64,000 nucleotides of DNA from Malurus cyaneus samueli. Lineage: Eukaryota > Chordata > Aves > Passeriformes > Maluridae. The stretch is taken from contig CM019219.1 of the NCBI GenBank assembly GCA_009741485.1, positions 29,323,250 to 29,387,249 on the forward strand, read 5' to 3'. Below, in pieces: positions 51,567 through 64,000 of this stretch (positions are counted from its first letter, which is position 1; each line of letters opens with the position of its first letter). Both the position numbers and the translations under genes were made by a program. The notes under the pieces were generated by a model. The model saw only the letters and a list, made by a program, of their open reading frames with translations. It did no database searches and was not told the origin of the DNA.

Positions 51567-51871
51567 GAAGGTTTACACATGTCCCATGTCTGGCTCCCCA
51601 GCCTGCATCCTGCAGCCAGCACAAAGGGAGGCAGCGGGTTCAGCACACCCTGCCCACCACCACTCTCAAAGAACAAAGCACCCAGGGAGGAGGGCTGGAT
51701 GAGATGGTTCTCATCCATGTTCTGGATGAACAGAAGGTTTACACATGTTCTGTGTCTGGCTCCCCAGCCTGCATCCTGCAGCCAGCACAAAGGGAGGCAG
51801 CGGGTTCAGCACACCCTGCCCACCACCACTCCCAAAGAACAAAGCACCCAGGGAGGAGGGCTGGATGAACA
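51567..51871. repeat. 166-bp tandem duplication (two copies, second with an internal deletion)
   Basis: Copy 1 (51567-51732) and copy 2 (51733-51871) align without gaps for about 136 bp at very high identity; the visible differences are CCCATG versus TCTGTG and CTCTC versus CTCCC. Copy 2 lacks 27 bp at its end, between two direct CTGGATGA repeats present in copy 1. The unit is GC-richer than its surroundings. Repeated ORF peptides here are a by-product. The high identity indicates a recent duplication. Confidence 0.95.
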
Positions 51872-53776
51872 GCTGGGAAAACACCCAGTGCTCCTGCCCG
51901 AGTGGAAGAAATAATTAGACATTTAAGATTTAAATATTTGTGTATTTACATAAATACATTCCAAATTTATTTATGTAAAAGAAACTCTAGGAAAGGCACA
52001 GTTGTGCCATTTTTCTGAATAAATTGCATACAAAAAGGACATAAAAATATTTCATCAGTGTGTATTATCTTTTATGGTCATACTAATTTAACAAGAACAC
52101 TGGAAATGTCTGTAACAATACATTACAAAGAGCTTGTGTTATTTCACAAAGCCAAGGAAAAACCTGAGATGTTATTCACAGAATTTAAATCCATGTTTCC
52201 ATTTGATTCATAAAATCACCTATGATATTGAAAATGCTTCTGAAACTGCAAAAATATGTGACCTCAAAATAGATCTATAAATACAGCTGAACACTAAAAA
52301 CACTAAATCACATGATACAGTTGGAAGAAAAATTTTAAATATGCTCTATTCTTCCCATATTTAGACTTTACCTGAACCTGCAGGTCAAAGATGTTAACAC
52401 TCAGAGCATCACTGCTCATTATCCTTTTTATTTTCAGTTTGTCATTGAAAACAACCTGCTGTAATGTTGTCTCACTAGCTTTTTGTTCCCAGATCCTGTA
52501 ACCTTACCTCCTTAACGGCGGCTGTGATCAACCATGTGAAAATTATTGCAGCAAATGTTGAAATAGGAAAAAATAAGATTAATTGTGGTCATACCAGAAG
52601 GGATATGTAAAGCACATCACACTGCTCAGTTTTAAATAGGTCAAGAGCTAGAAGGGAAATGAACACCTCATGCACCAGGGAATTGGGTAATGTTAAAAAC
52701 CTTACATTTTCTCTGCATCCTAGGATGAAGAGAAATCTACTGAATTCTGTATTACTGCAACAATATTGATGCAGTTTCATTTTAATAAAATTTATTTGTT
52801 TAAAAAGTGAACACTGCAAAAGCCAAAATAATTTCTCCTTAACAAAATGGACTACAGCCACATGCTATGGTACCCAGGAACAGTTAGACTTCTATTCACA
52901 TAGAACCAGATACTATGTGGCTCAACTGTGAAGTTTGTTCACCCTGGAATTCATCTGAAGCCCTGGAAGATTTATACCCATTGCCCATCATGTATTGAGT
53001 GAACAGCTTTCATTTACTTTTTGAGAATGCTTTGGAAAGAGTGGATAATGTCCCAACTCTTCACAAGTTTCTGCAATGCTGTCTGTGAGGATTTAGGCCA
53101 ATACAAACAGAAATGCTGGTAACCTCCTGTTAAACCCAGTTTGATCCAGCCCCCAACAGACTGAGCCTTCTCCAATAGCACCATGTTCTGCATTAGGCCA
53201 TGGCTTCATAGCTGTCCCTATTTTTGTACTTTGAAGCACACAGTTTTATGTGCAGTCACTTAAGAGTAAATAGGTTTTTCAGAAAAGGTCAAAGGTCCTA
53301 ATGTTTATAAATCTCCAAAATCTTTTCTCTTTGCAGAAGATTATCACATAACAATACCACTTGGCATCATACTGAGCTCTTTCTTCATTGATTACTGAAT
53401 TCCTGCCAAGATATGCCATTCCCTTTATTTTTCATTATCACATGAACACCAAAAGTTTTAGAATCAGTTCTTAAAAAGACTAAATGTGGTTATAATTTTT
53501 CATCACAGATACCTTCCCTCTTCCACACTTCTACACTCTGTTATTCCAAACAGGCTTCGCCTTATTGGTGGTTTCAAGGCACTACTGCCATTGCTAAGTA
53601 AACTCCCATGAAGCTCTGAAATACCTTCATAACCAAGAAAAGTTCCAATTTCTTCTTCAAAGTTATCATAAGCCAGCATATCTTTCAAACACTTAAACCA
53701 TTAGTGTTAACACTGGACAGAATCTGTGTTCCTAGCTCTAGGACCTTATTTCCACCTGACCCCAGCTGTCACATCT

Positions 53777-53829
53777 GTTTTAAGGTCCCCTCCAACCCAA
53801 ACCATTCTGTGATTTAAAGATTCTATGAT
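53777..53829 (+). mobile_element. CR1 LINE 3' end, heavily 5'-truncated
   Basis: TTTAAGGTCCCCTCCAACCC followed by AAACCATTCTGTGATTTAAA and ATTCTATGAT is the classic CR1 3' terminus, including the ATTCTATGA-type tail in place of poly(A). Similarity may extend some tens of bases upstream (to about 53740), but this part is clear. It points along the plus strand, antisense to CTNNA3. This is the best single indicator of a bird or other reptile-lineage genome here. Confidence 0.85.
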
Positions 53830-54516
53830 CATTAGCTGAGGAACTACCCTGGAAGAATGCTGCAAAAACAGTGAATAAAACTGATGCAGGTCTAGAAATA
53901 TGCTTACATCAATTGTCACTGAAAGATAACACTGCTCCAATTCTTGATCTAAACTTCTTTTCTAAATAAAATACTTTGAGTACAAAAATAAAGTGGAAGC
54001 ATTATTACCTAAACTCCTGTATTTTATCTAGAGAAAACAAAGCTTTCTGCCCTCATGTCTTCAACAGATATCACCAACAAAAGAAGAGAATTAAGGCTTC
54101 AAGGCTCTGTTCACCCTACAGAGAACACAGTGGAGCTAGAGCAAAATTCTGTCCAATTCTTCCAACAGGGAAGATCAGACAAATACCTCATGTAGTTACT
54201 GGAATGGCTGAAATATCTCTACCTGAAGCACAGAGCCAGAAACTTCAATTGCTCCGGGAAGCACAAGATCTGGATGTCTCAAGGTCACACAGAAGCAGTG
54301 GCTCTAAAATTTGTTCCACTAGCACTGATTTATCAGGGTCCTGGGGAGCTACTAATGAAAATCACAGTAAATTTCACAAAAATTCCCTTCTGGCTACTTT
54401 TTCAGGAAACAAAAAAGTCCAGGAGAATGAGAACAGCTTGATCTGTATGGTAAGAGAGAGCAAGCATTTAGACCAGGAATCATAAAGCACTATAAATAGA
54501 TAAGTTACCAAACACA

Positions 54517-54542
54517 TTCAGTTTTATCTAAGTAAAACTGAA
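54517..54542. repeat. Perfect 10-bp inverted repeat, 6-nt loop
   Basis: TTCAGTTTTA (54517-54526) and TAAAACTGAA (54533-54542) flank TCTAAG. Confidence 0.65.
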
Positions 54543-55534
54543 CAAGTAAAGGAGATATTTGTTCATATGTTTCAAATATACCTGTAGATAAAATCTCTGG
54601 ATTACTTCTCACATTTCATTTGCTGTTCCATAAGCTTTAGGTTACGACACCTAAAGGAATTCTTCTGTCTGATTTTGTTGATGCAAAAGGTAGGTACAGA
54701 CAGAGCACAGCTGCATTATTTTCAGCTGATTGTTTATTTTTTAATTGGGACTGATGAAGTAGAATCTGCGACAGTTTGTCAGCTCTTGTTTTCAGACATG
54801 AAGTGACTCTACACCATCCACTCTTCTGCAAATGATTATTCAATAATTCCCTTTCATTTGTATGTGAGCACTCATTTTGTCTCCACACCACTCCCAGGAG
54901 AAAAGCAGTGTCTGAAGGGTCATGACCAGCATAAGTCAGAAGCAACAATGACAAGAAAAGGCCCATGTTTGGTCCTTCTCTGCAGATTTAGAATTGGCTG
55001 CAGTAAAATTCTGGCAGATGGACAATGGCACAACTACTCAGTGATGTCTTACCCTCCCCAATCATACTGAAAAGTGATTTTGGTGTGAGAAGCATTAACA
55101 GATATCTGAGCAGCAGGTCAGGATCGGGCAGCAGTCATCAGCACAGTCTGTGATGGAGAACTGAAGAGAATTGCCACAGTATCTGCAGTCTTGGATGGCA
55201 GGAAATACTCAAGTAACTGAAGAAGTAAGATAGAAGGGAAAACTCCACAGTGCTAGACACAAGTTGGCAAAGCTACATTGCAATGGACTTGCAGAATAGT
55301 ATCTTTTTAGTGCAACACAGTGCTAAAGTTGAAACCTGAATGTTCCTTTACCTAAACCCAAAATGGTTGGTCAATGCTTTTATTATACAGAAGGAAACAA
55401 CCCCTTCCATTCAAAATACAAATTCAGTTCACAACTCTCACCGTCAGTCAAAACGCACTGCATTTTGTTGCAGCTTTAACAGTGCTAATAAAGTTTCTGC
55501 TGATTTCACTAACAAGCCAGAAACTAAAGAACCA

Positions 55535-55574
55535 TGTAAAATCAAAGCTTTTGATTTTACAGCCTGCAGGCTGT
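55535..55574. repeat. Perfect 12-bp hairpin overlapping a 16-bp perfect palindrome
   Basis: TGTAAAATCAAA (55535-55546) and TTTGATTTTACA (55550-55561) flank GCT. The perfect palindrome ACAGCCTGCAGGCTGT follows at 55559-55574, sharing ACA. Two symmetric structures abutting within 40 bp is unusual; no transposon ends or gene context explain them. Confidence 0.8.
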
Positions 55575-58409
55575 TTTAAATTTGCATCTATTTGATGCAT
55601 CCAGATTCCTCGCCATAATTTTTCAGTAATTGCAAATAGGCCAGCACTTCAAAAGCAGGCACGCGGACCAGCTACACGATGCGTCGATGTCAGCAGCCAG
55701 CACTGCTGCTCAGCACAAGGAAGGGCTGCACAACAGGTCCCCGAGGATAACAATCACTTTACTGCAAACTTGGGCAGCAAAGCATTACAATTAGCACCGT
55801 GAATAACTCCCCATAGCACACAGTGTCACTCAGCCCTGCTTTTTAAAAGCCACTTTAAAATTCCACCTTTCCCTCAGTCACCTTTCTGGAACACAGCTGG
55901 TTTGGAATTGTCAGCAATTGCTGCCTGAACATACAAATATTCAGTGCTTTCTGCAGAAGCTATCGGGACTCTGCTGCTGCCGATGTTCTCAAAAGGTGGT
56001 TTTTTCAAGTGTGGTCAGCCAATTATACATTGATCTTGAGTCAGTGGGATGCATTTTTAACAACCATTAGCCATGTAAACACCAACACTCAGTGAGAATA
56101 AAGGTGTGCCTAGCAAAAAAAACCCCAGGCTACTGCATCCACAAACACTGACCTGTCGGCATGACGCAAGGACCGTAAACAAAAATGAGTAACCCCACAT
56201 CAAGACCTGGGCAACTTGAATTGTAAAGCAAGTTTACCAAGGGCAGTAAGAAGAAATCTGCAGAGAGAACTTAGAGACCGAAGAAAAAGGCCTTTCTAGA
56301 CAGGCATAGAGAGAGGAAAAAAAATCTGTAGAATAGAACCAAGAAAAACCATCCTGCTTTTCAAATATGTGCAGTTCCTTCTCCCCAGGAAACTTCACAC
56401 AAAGCTTCTTAAGTCCCATCTTCAACATACACACCACATGACCTGAACTCACTGCCTAGGTGGAAAGCCAGACCTGGGTATTTTCAGACAGTTTCATCCA
56501 AAAAGACACTTAGGGTATGAAGTTTTGGCAGCATAATACAAGAGCAACATTAAACTCTTGGAAACTTCAGTCTCCTAAGTAGGTTTCTACCAAATATTCT
56601 CCTTTTACCATTAATTTTTTCCTCATTACTTCACCACCATTTCCCACCTTTTCAGTTCTGTGGAAAGGGCGGGGGGGAAAGTTTGTTGTTTCTTCTGTAC
56701 CACCTGCCCTCTGCTCCTTAGCTTTGCACAGACATGCTCTACAACAGCAAAGGTATGAAGGACATGGTTTAGGAATCAGCTGGAATATCTCTCTGTTAGT
56801 GGTTAAAAAGATACATAGATGATTGCTTTATTCAAGATCCCATTAGTTTCAAAAAACAAACAAACATTAACAAGAGTCTCCACATTTCTGGGTTGTAAAG
56901 ATAAATGATGAGTCCTTTTTTTGGCTTTGGGGAAATTTATTTAAAAGGGAAGCTCTACATGCCTGTCTATAGAAGCTGCTGTGACAAAAACACCAGTATT
57001 AAATGAGTCAGTCAAGAGGGAAAACTGCATCAGGCAATTCTTTTACAGCTACCTTTAAATTATGTCGAAATGTGGATGTTATGGCTCTTTAAGAATCCAA
57101 GAATTGGTTAAAATCATATCAGACAGAGTAATACAGAATTGTGTGATATGTACTGTCTGCCATTTTCACAAGAAAGTCTAATCCTAGAAGCTCCAAAGCA
57201 CACATCATGACTCCATACTGAGTACAGGAAACACTCAAAACTAACTTTTAACAATCTCACAGAGTAGATTAAATTCCTGCCTTCCCCATAACTTTATGAA
57301 TAAAGAGACTAGACAGTGGTTTCTCCTGCATTAAAAAATAAGTTCACCTTTGAGAATAGGTCATCCATGAAAAGTTTCACCCTTAAGGATGAATATTTTG
57401 AAAGTTCTGAGCATATAAAATAGAATGCTGAAAGAAAAATAGTCTTGCAGCTCAAACCACAGACTGAGGTTTTGAACCAGCAAACTTTGAAAGAGAAATA
57501 TATTCTACTGCTACTGCTACTTTTTTTTTTTCTCTTGCTGAAAATAGTGAGTGAAAAGAAGTTATTTCCCTTGAAAAGCCACTCATTTTGGGAAATAAAA
57601 TATTTTTGTTCAAATAATTGTATCAAAGACATATTTGTTCTCCTCTTCTAGAAAAACTGCATGCAATAAAGATAAAATGTGTACAGTGATTACTGGATTT
57701 ATTTATAGAACTAACATTAATAGTCTGTAAGTAGACTTTTTCCCCCCATAGAGAATTATAATTAATTATATCCTTGTCTGTTTTGCACGGCAAAGACCAG
57801 GAAATCCTTCTCTTGCACTTTACATTCCATTATGCCTGAAAGTAAAGATTATAGCCTAAAAGTTCAATCCATGAGCAAATAAACTGAAAAACTTAGAGAG
57901 TATATATTTAGTTATCTATTTTGTTAAAATTTTTCATACCATTTCAGGATTACTGTCTCCTATTCCGATGCTGCAATTAAATGAACAAAATCTTCCAACT
58001 TAGACTAATTAAAGCTGTAGTTTCTCAACTACAAAGTAGGTATACACAGTTAACTATCTACATTTTCCTGTATTTTCCTTATATACATTTTCAATTTCAC
58101 TGCTGGTGCTAAATAAAACACAAGTACTTTATATACATCAAAGACTAAACCAGAGTGAAAACTCTTTCCGCTCATGCCTTTTCAGGAATGATCTGCTGGA
58201 AGAGGAAAATCAAAAAAAGGGTGAAATATTTTTCATTTCAATGTGCATTTTAAATAAGCCATTTGCTCAATTGCTCGCACTGACAAGTGCTACCCCGCTT
58301 GGCTCTTATGAAATGCATACACAATTAAACACACTGCATACAGTTTACCAAACACAGATCTTTACTATATCTTGTATCTTCAAAAATAGTTTCAGACACA
58401 GAGCAGACT

Positions 58410-58430
58410 TGAGCACTGAGCACTGAGCAC
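58410..58430. repeat. (TGAGCAC)3 short tandem repeat
   Basis: Three exact 7-bp units in the CTNNA3 intron. Confidence 0.8.
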
Positions 58431-59230
58431 AGCCTCTGCTGCAGCCACCACACCCTGGCTAGAGGGAACACCCCTATTCCTGAAAACCAGCTTTCCCTGC
58501 TGATTGTTCTTGCAACAAGAGTTCTGTCAGAGAGTCTATGATTTCAGAGTTGGACTCATTGCCAATCACCAGAATTCCATCTTCTGGAATTTCTGTGAAC
58601 CCAATGAACACTGTCCCGAAAGGCTTTCAAGAGCCCTTTGCAGAGGAGGAGGAAGGAAAAGAGAAAGAACCCACACCTCAGAGTGAGTTATTCTCCTCAG
58701 CGTATTAATGGTATAGTTGCAGTTATCAAAACAAAACCAATCTGATTCTTGAGATACAAGTTTGTAAGGTTTTGGGGTTTTTCTTATTGACTCATTATCC
58801 AATTCTATTTGATTATATTCTATGCAATTTAATGTCAATTATAAATTGGATTGATAATTACATATAATTCCTGCAGATTAAAACTGGTCTGTTGAACTGT
58901 GGGGTGTCTTCATTACTGTGTCAACATCAAAAGGACTAAAAGTTCTTTTAAAGTTCCAACCAAATGCCAGTTTTAAGACCAGAGATTATTTTAGTGAATT
59001 TTCTACTTTTGCAGTAAGAATATTCGATACAGAAACCAGAGACAAATGTAAACCTGTACTGTTCCATTGTTATTAAACCACTTTTCAGAGAATCACACTG
59101 TACGATTTAGCTCTTTTCCAGAGCAGCTTGACAGCTCAGAACAGAGTGGCATCCTGTGATAAACCCCCACCAATGTGCTGAAGAACAACATCAGGTACTT
59201 GTCACAGTCTATGAACTTTTAAATAAAATT

Positions 59231-59241
59231 AAAAAAAAAAN
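59231..59241. other. A10 run ending at an unresolved base (N at 59241)
   Basis: The only ambiguous base in the window follows a run of ten A. It probably marks uncertain homopolymer length or a closed assembly gap. Confidence 0.9.
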
Positions 59242-61183
59242 ACACAAAACCTACAAGCACTACAAACTAGTGCTACAACAATTTTCTTTCATTTTAACAA
59301 GAAAAACTGCTAACAATACCACTGCACTTTTATCACAATCTTACATTGTTTCATTTGTTAGAAGCAAGTCTAGCAAATCTAACAGCTGTTGTAACCTCTA
59401 TTTACTCCATCTAACCAACTGTCAGCCCTGGGTTTTGTTTGTCTGACTAAATACAGAAGTGCACAATATTTGCCTGTTTCATATAATGGAAGATTATAAT
59501 AGTTACAAAGAATTTTCTCAAAGCTGTCACTCTGTGCATGCATGTGTATTGACAGTAGTAATTTCCTACTAAACTTCTCACTAATCTTACAGAAGTTTTT
59601 TAGGACCAGATAATTGCGATATTTTGATGGGTTTTTAGAGGCAGTGTCACCCGAAGGACTCTACAGCAGGGTTCAAGTGTCTAGTGGCAGGTACATGGAG
59701 ACAAGAGGCAGACTATGTGGTATATTTTTGTAACTTGCTGGACATCAGTAGAGCAGGAAAATGCTTTTAGTATGGCACATACAAGGCAGAAGACACAAGA
59801 ACATTTTCTGTGTTACTATTACTTGTTGCCAGAAGTATCATGGAAGATGAAATACCATTTTGCAATGCATTTCAAAAACCTCTTTCTTGCCCTATCCCCT
59901 AGAAATAATTTTGAATTTTTTCTGTTTTCTTGTATTGTTAATCTTTAGATAAAGAATTAGGATGCTTTGAACAAAAACACTGCTGAAAATGAAGGTCCAA
60001 AATGCTTTGGTATGTACTTGTGCTCTAACAAAACAGGTTTAGAATCTCAAGCTATATTGTGAACCTCACTTGCACAGAATGTTGCTACCATTGGAAGGGT
60101 TAGACTTGCTCTAGTTTTAGACTAATTATCTTTTTGCCCACTCAACATGGTTGTTAGCACTTACTTTGTATTATTCTAATTTTATTACTTACCATGTATG
60201 CAAGCCCTGCAATCTCCATTCTTTCTATTCCCCTTTGTTTCAAAGCAGATGTATCAAAAAAGAATATGAAGTGACCTAAAGAATCCATAAATCCACATAA
60301 GGTCCTATCTGCTTTCAGTGTAAAAAATAAAAAATATCAAGAGCATTTAAGGTCACAGCACCCCTGTGAAGGTCACAAAGGACTTAATGAGTAGTCTTGT
60401 TTTGAACAGCTGGCTCCAGTCTTGTTCAGTGACTGAGCCATGCTGAACAGAACTTTTAAGCTTGCTGTAATTGATTAACATTACCTTGACAACAAGAATC
60501 AAAATACAGCAATTCTACCTGGTCAAAACTCTTCCCTTCTCCTCCTCTCCTTTTTTTCCCTTTTCTAAAAAGTTTCTCAGAGGTCAATAGTTGACAAAAT
60601 TAAAACAATTTAACTTGCAAGCTAGTTTCAATGAAAACACACTTTAAAAAGTGAAATATTTCCAATTTTTCAAGGTAAAAACAAGTCAAACTTTTCGAGA
60701 GGTGACTGGTTCCTGAAAGCAATTTTCCAATACATAAATGTACTTCTGCTTATGCACCATTCCATGCATGTGAATCTCCTTACACATTTAAACAGCTTTA
60801 CTGGATTATGGCCATGAAGACTGATGCTTGAAGTCTCTGTACACAGAAGTCTCATTCAACTCAACAGGATATTTACCCACTAAAAAATGGCAGAACCAAA
60901 GCCAGATGGCCTTTTGGCTTGGATTACAGAATCACAAGAATATTGCCTTTTTACTCTCCTAAGTGAGGGAATTAGCATAGTCATGGAATAAGCGGTATCC
61001 TAAGGAAATACCTGTGTCTAAGAGCAGGAGCTGACTCTTTAAAAGCTCACAGCCTGCTCTTCCAAATGTGTTTCTGAAGTAAAGCATTGGACTTCAGTCC
61101 AGTGGTAAAAACTGTTAAGAATGCTTAAATGATTTACAATGTCAATATATAATGTACTTGTGCTGGTTTGCTTTGTGTTCTTT

Positions 61184-61262
61184 GATCACAGAATGTCCCA
61201 ATTAGAAGGGATCCACAAGGACCATCAGACTCCAAATTGACACCAGCAAACTCACACAGGGA
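61184..61262 (-). mobile_element. CR1 LINE 3' end fragment
   Basis: On the plus strand, ATCACAGAATGTCCCAATTA then GAAGGGATCCACAAGGACCA and TCAGACTCCAA resemble the reverse complement of an avian CR1 3' end as recalled (TCACAGAATGTCC, TTGGAAGGGACCC-CAAGGACCATC-AGTCCAAC). The element points along the minus strand. Sequence beyond CACACAGGGA (about 61262) is not clearly CR1, so the body boundary is uncertain. Confidence 0.7.
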
Positions 61263-63390
61263 CAGGAAAAGAGCCTCTTGCTTCAAGCAACTAGTTTGGA
61301 TGTCAGCTGTTCCACTGTGCTGAGGTGGCCTAACACAGGACCCCAATAAAGCTGCTAGTGTGAGTAAAGCTTTAATTAGCAAACCATTAACATCCAATAG
61401 GATTCACAGACAGAGATGAACGGAAGTAGCAGTCCATGTCTCTAAACTGTTGATCTTATTTCTGTCACAAATAAGCCTAAATCATTTCTATCCCCACTAA
61501 TATTCAGCTTTATAAGAGCCCCACAGTTCAATTCTGCAGCAGTCTTCCCCAGTGTGCTGTAAGTCAGGGGTAATACAACTGCCCTATTACAACAGCGTGG
61601 TTCTTTTCAGTTTTCATCACTGAACGTCTCAGAATGAAGATGAATGTTGACTTGTGTAAACCTCCTGCTGCTCTGTACACCTGCAGACTGCCTTACACAG
61701 CCCTCCTATTGCCCAGAGCATCTGCTCATATTTTACCTTCAAAACGTACTGCTTCTTCACATTTTGATTTCGCCAATAACTCCTTAATAAAATCTTTGTA
61801 GAGTCAAAAAATGAAAAAATGTAATCCCAGCAAACTACTTCTTTTCCATGGCAGATTTTGTAGTACCTGAAAAAATGTTCATTTTAATCCCCATGAAACA
61901 TCAGGCTTTTGTTTATTAATGCTGTTTAATGCAATGAGGGGCCACTGAAACAACCTATCTGCCAGATGGAGAACACATAATTTGAAAATAAAGAAACTTA
62001 CCATCTAAGATTTATTCTGCTGCTGTCTTCTAATTCCTTTCTGAATTTCTTACAATAGCACCATCCATATAATGAAATTCCTGAGAACTTATAAGCCATC
62101 AAAATAGGAATACAAGATATTTGTAACATGCTAAATAGTGACAGTAAATTCTGTTGTTTTACCAGTATTGCAAATAAACAACCAAAACCAAACAAGTCAT
62201 AAAAAGGCCACTTGAACAAAGTTTATCCTATTCAGATTACTCCAGATGAAAAATTACAGTTTTCTCCAGATGGAATGCAGTTACAGATGCATTTCTATCT
62301 TCAATCACAGGATAAATCTGATGTCTTAGTACTTTGCTATGAAAATAAAGTATTTTTTAACCATTCACAGTGGAGAAATACCTTAATCTTAAGGAAAAAG
62401 CTCTACAGCCAAAAAGTTAAAATTTTGTATGCCACAAGGCAAATATATGAAAAATTAAAGTAAGTGTATGTTCAGCATTTATGCATAAGAATTAAATCTA
62501 GACATAAAGATGCCCAGTATTTGACAAGTTACCATAATATAATGTTTTTGTAGGCTTGGGGAGGGGATGTGTGTGCAACACCCAATATACCCAACAAGCT
62601 TTGAAACACCAGGCTCAGCAGGAAACATAAATTTGTTTGCTGTTCCCTGTAGTACTATCAGCCCTTACACACATCAGCAACATTACAACAGCAAAGTGAG
62701 GTTGCTAAAGTGAAACAGCAATGGAAGTTTGCTAAATCATATCATGGCAAAAAGGGAGTGCTCCAGCTTGGTGTGACAGCCTCCTCAGGCACTCTGCAAA
62801 CAAAGCCTACAGCTCAACGTACACTGGATTGGGGTTTACACACAGGGTACCAGCAGAGCAGAGCCTACAGGCTCACAACAGCCCCAGATCATCAGCATGA
62901 TATCAACAGAATCACACATGAGAAGCAAACATCAGAGTGACAGCTTCGCCATAAGGTGGACTGACAAAGAGGTGATTGCTTCTCTAGGTTGACTGACTGA
63001 AAGCATGAGCATTTTGCTTGTAGAAGTAAACCAGTGCTAGACTGGAATCCTTTCTAAGGGATCAGAATTATTCAACATCACAAAAACAAAGCTAATAGGT
63101 AATGTAGATGACAGGCAATGTGAGACTTAAAAAAGAAAAGGCACACGTTGCTTTGCATTGTCTGTCTTTAAATTTAGAATTAACAGCATGTGCATATCAC
63201 ACAGCATCTCTCTCTCACAAAAAGACGTACTTGTAAAAATGTACCCAACAATGTCATTTCATTAAGCCACTATCCCATTTGTGGAGTAAAAAGCCTATCA
63301 ACTTATCAATAACTGCAACGACTACTAGAACTGTCCCAAAATCCTGTTCACAAACCATACCTAAAATTTTTGATTTCTCCTTTAAAAACT

Positions 63391-63421
63391 GTACTAAAAA
63401 AAAAAAATAAATAAAAAAAAA
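63391..63421. repeat. A-rich simple repeat
   Basis: Two poly(A) stretches are joined by TAAATA. It is a low-complexity tract with no associated element recognised. Confidence 0.75.
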
Positions 63422-64000
63422 GCAGTGAATGATTCTCTGTAGCAGGGAGATACTGCCATTCATTCTTCTGTTACTGTGCAGCAGACGCATTTGTCTCCTC
63501 CTGTCATGACAGCAGTGCACTGAATGGACATGACATGAAAATACAATTTAACATTTTCTATTACAAAAATAACTTTTCCACTGTGCTACACAGAAATTCA
63601 CATCAATGTCTAAATGAATTACAATGTACAGGTAAAACCTGTCAATTAAAAAACTTCTCCAAGTCTCTACTCACATCTACAGAAAGATTTAACAGTGGAG
63701 GTGGCAGAAATTCTGTCTTATCACAATTCCATTACTTTCACAAGGTATTTATTAATGCAATGTGAACAGATAGCTAGGAGTTCTACAGTTCTTTCAAACT
63801 ATACTAATCTACTCTGTATTCAAAAAACCTATGGATTGGACATATTGGAAAATAATTCATCTTCTAAGACAACTGCAAAACAGTTGTCAAGTAAGATTGA
63901 AGCCTCTTCCACTCAAAACAACCACATGCTGGACTGACAACTGACTCTACCAAGCTACTGAATTTTAAGTCATTTGGTCTGCCACTGCTGCAGATTACAA

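Larger units (their letters stand above)
29401..64000 (-). other. CTNNA3: CTNNA3 intron upstream of the 29137-29400 exon (continues past the right edge)
   Basis: At least 34.6 kb without a recognisable exon on either strand. It consists of unique AT-rich sequence with scattered items: a GC-richer stretch at 32650-33130, a CA repeat at 36547-36560, A-rich simple sequence at 43775-43837, a 30-bp palindrome at 46825, a 166-bp tandem duplication at 51567, CR1 tails at 53777 and 61184, and perfect hairpins at 51133, 54517 and 55535. I looked for the expected upstream alpha-catenin exon by eye and did not see it; a short exon could have been missed. Confidence 0.75.

Noticed and set aside
51539..51914. 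Several ORFs with duplicated peptides in three frames
   Set aside because: All come from the 166-bp tandem duplication being open in several frames; no coding evidence.
1..64000. CRISPR arrays, tRNA, rRNA, snRNA or operon-type features
   Set aside because: No regularly spaced repeats, cloverleaf or recognisable RNA gene motifs were seen; the window is intronic vertebrate DNA. A short RNA gene could still be missed by eye.

Overview
This window is vertebrate nuclear DNA, most likely from a bird. It is AT-rich and CpG-poor, has no dense ORF layout, and shows exons with GT/AG splice sites. It also carries CR1-type LINE tails, including the avian-style ending GGTCCC-TCCAACCCAAACCATTCTGTGAT followed by ATTCTATGAT. 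CR1 also occurs in crocodilians and turtles, so 'bird' is an inference; the short 4.0-kb CTNNA3 intron fits it. One N (59241) points to a draft assembly.

Three coding exons can be supported. (1) 557-766, plus strand: the last coding exon of LRRTM3, a postsynaptic leucine-rich-repeat adhesion protein; its upstream exons lie left of the window. (2) 24901-25104 and (3) 29137-29400, both minus strand: two consecutive internal, phase-0 exons of CTNNA3 (alpha-T-catenin), encoding 68 and 88 residues. CTNNA3 runs right to left through the whole window, and LRRTM3 is nested antisense in the CTNNA3 intron after the 24901-25104 exon. This is the nested pairing known in mammals (LRRTM1/CTNNA2, LRRTM2/CTNNA1, LRRTM3/CTNNA3).

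Layout: 1-556, final LRRTM3 intron; 557-766, LRRTM3 exon; 767 to about 2100, probable LRRTM3 3'UTR with several poly(A) hexamers; to 24900, CTNNA3 intron; 24901-25104, CTNNA3 exon; 25105-29136, complete 4032-bp CTNNA3 intron; 29137-29400, CTNNA3 exon; 29401-64000, at least 34.6 kb of the next CTNNA3 intron. The introns hold a few CR1 remnants, a 166-bp tandem duplication, short tandem repeats, A-rich tracts, a 14-G run and a series of perfect short hairpins.

I found no sign of a new multi-gene system. The most checkable leads are a CpG-dense CTNNA3 exon in CpG-poor DNA, an antisense 176-codon ORF with a splice-acceptor-like start and a poly(A) signal at its end, an alternative LRRTM3 C-terminus, and several perfect hairpins and palindromes.
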